A stretch of 64,000 bases of DNA from Pseudomonadota bacterium (GTDB lineage: Bacteria > Pseudomonadota > Alphaproteobacteria > Acetobacterales > Acetobacteraceae): contig JAJYYH010000002.1 in assembly GCA_021801255.1 (NCBI GenBank), forward strand, positions 1 to 64,000, read 5' to 3'. The notes beneath the pieces are model-generated. The model was not told where the DNA came from, did no database searches, and was given only the letters and a program-made list of their open reading frames with translations. Both the position numbers and the translations under genes were made by a program. The first letter of the stretch is position 1; each line of letters starts with the position of its first letter. Positions 63,249-64,000 of the stretch are shown here, piece by piece.

Positions 63249-63754
63249 AATGTCTCGGTCTGGTCGGCTGGTCGGGCAGCGGCAAGACCACGCTCCTCAC
63301 CGCGCTGCTACCCCTCCTCATCGCCCGTGGCCTCACCGTCTCGACCCTCAAGCACGCCCATCACGGCTTCGATCTCGACCAACCCGGCAAGGACAGTTTC
63401 CGCCACCGCGAGGCCGGCGCCCACGAGGTACTGGTGGCGAGCGCGCGGCGCTGGGCGCTCTTGCACGAGAATGCCGACGCCACGCCGGATTTCGCCGCCC
63501 TCCTCGCCCGCCTCTCGCCGGTCGATCTGGTTCTGGTGGAGGGCTTCAAGCAAGCGCCCTACCCGAAGATCGAAGTGTTCCGCCCCTCCCTCGGCAAGCC
63601 CCCCCTCTGGCCGGAAACCCCCGATATCCGCGCGGTCGCGAGCGACGCCGCCGGCCTCGATTGCCCCTGCCCGCTCTTGCCGCTCAACGCGCCAGGGGTG
63701 ATCGCGCGGTGGATCGTGGCCGAGCTTGCTCTCGATCCCGTCCAAGCCGCTTGA
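63245..63754 (+). CDS. mobB: Molybdopterin-guanine dinucleotide biosynthesis protein B
   Basis: A 169-residue P-loop GTPase that assists MobA in attaching GMP to molybdopterin. Walker A is GWSGSGKTTLL, the STLKHAHHGFDLD segment and DLVLVEGFK (Walker B-like) follow, as in E. coli MobB. It overlaps pgsA by four bases and is therefore translated with the uvrC-pgsA operon. mobA and moaDE are not in view. Confidence 0.93.
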   Translation: MKCLGLVGWSGSGKTTLLTALLPLLIARGLTVSTLKHAHHGFDLDQPGKDSFRHREAGAHEVLVASARRWALLHENADATPDFAALLARLSPVDLVLVEGFKQAPYPKIEVFRPSLGKPPLWPETPDIRAVASDAAGLDCPCPLLPLNAPGVIARWIVAELALDPVQAA

Positions 63755-63811
63755 GTCGCTCGCGCCAAACGGGCACATTCCTGGCGCAATTCCGGCACCG
63801 ATGAGAGATCC

Positions 63812-64000
63812 ATGCCCCGTATCGCCTTGTTCGGCCTTCTGCTGCTGCTGCCCGGCTGTTCGGGGTTCGGCACCTTCCTCGATGACACTTATGGTTTTAA
63901 CGGCGATGAGCATATCCCGATCGGGGATTCCGAGAATGTCCGCCGCGTCGAGGGCGCGCCGGTTGGCGAGCCGCCGCTCGCCACCGAACCGGGCAATGTC
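63812..64000 (+). CDS. Lipoprotein, C-terminus cut by window end
   Basis: The first 63 codons of a lipoprotein: signal MPRIALFGLLLLLPGCSGFG with lipobox LLPGC, then a hydrophilic mature sequence (TFLDDTYGFNGDEHIPIG). The open frame continues past position 64000 with no stop. It is 57 bp downstream of mobB on the same strand. Family not recognised from the visible part; ATG 63812 is the only start giving an intact signal peptide. Confidence 0.75.
   Translation, partial: MPRIALFGLLLLLPGCSGFGTFLDDTYGFNGDEHIPIGDSENVRRVEGAPVGEPPLATEPGNV

Overview
The window is a high-GC bacterial chromosome segment whose gene content points to an alphaproteobacterium, most likely Acetobacteraceae or another Rhodospirillales. 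This rests on the aa3-type cytochrome oxidase operon with a CoxF-like gene, PQQ-dependent alcohol oxidation, an IalB-family protein, DUF2125 and DUF983 proteins, and the dense GC-rich multi-hairpin repeats. No 16S rRNA is present, so the taxon is an inference. Most of the segment is ordinary housekeeping sequence; the accessory zones are about 1-2,700 and 47,800-54,100.

Layout. 1-2,700: transposase remnant, an orphan lipoprotein with its own promoter, and an orphan protein. 2,700-10,760: SDR, dcd, murA, a hydroxyproline-epimerase-type racemase, MarC, mscL, an aldo/keto reductase and a WD40/CobW pair. 10,900-22,200: argG, amidase, HAD, then DUF2125-UDG-thpR-tesA transcribed leftward and a YbbA/YbbP-like ABC exporter plus a flavoprotein transcribed rightward. 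22,231-22,554: tRNA-Arg(CCU) split by a group I intron. 22,590-34,700: kup, YggS, a ThiE-like protein, gabD, gor, a double GNAT, two paralogous aminotransferases, rlmN and an IalB-like gene. 34,800-37,360: tRNA-Tyr, tRNA-Gly, a DMT transporter, tRNA-Trp, secE and nusG, without the usual tuf and rplK neighbours. 40,400-47,725: cytochrome c oxidase operon (ctaC-ctaD-ctaB-coxF-like-ctaE-DUF983-SURF1) plus an M32 carboxypeptidase. 48,000-53,240: IS remnants, a quinoprotein alcohol dehydrogenase operon and a defective IS630. 53,300-64,000: small Pro/Tyr-rich secreted proteins, MFS transporter, glycosyltransferase, glycogen-debranching-type glucosidase, diiron protein, uvrC, pgsA, mobB and a lipoprotein cut by the window end.

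Main points of interest. (1) A two-gene lanthanide-type methanol/ethanol dehydrogenase operon in which the XoxJ-like periplasmic binding protein and the XoxG-like cytochrome c are one fused polypeptide, with insertion sequences on both sides. The quinoprotein carries the Asp-Tyr-Asp signature of lanthanide enzymes, so alcohol oxidation, its cytochrome acceptor and its accessory protein are packed into two genes. (2) A group I intron of about 247 nt in the anticodon loop of tRNA-Arg(CCU). (3) A family of palindromic elements of about 107 bp, three copies, each of which supplies the stop codon of the gene it follows; the stem covaries between copies. (4) A second family of GC-rich multi-hairpin repeats, with two copies in inverted orientation around a two-gene block. 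(5) Two divergent gene pairs whose start codons share a single CATG.
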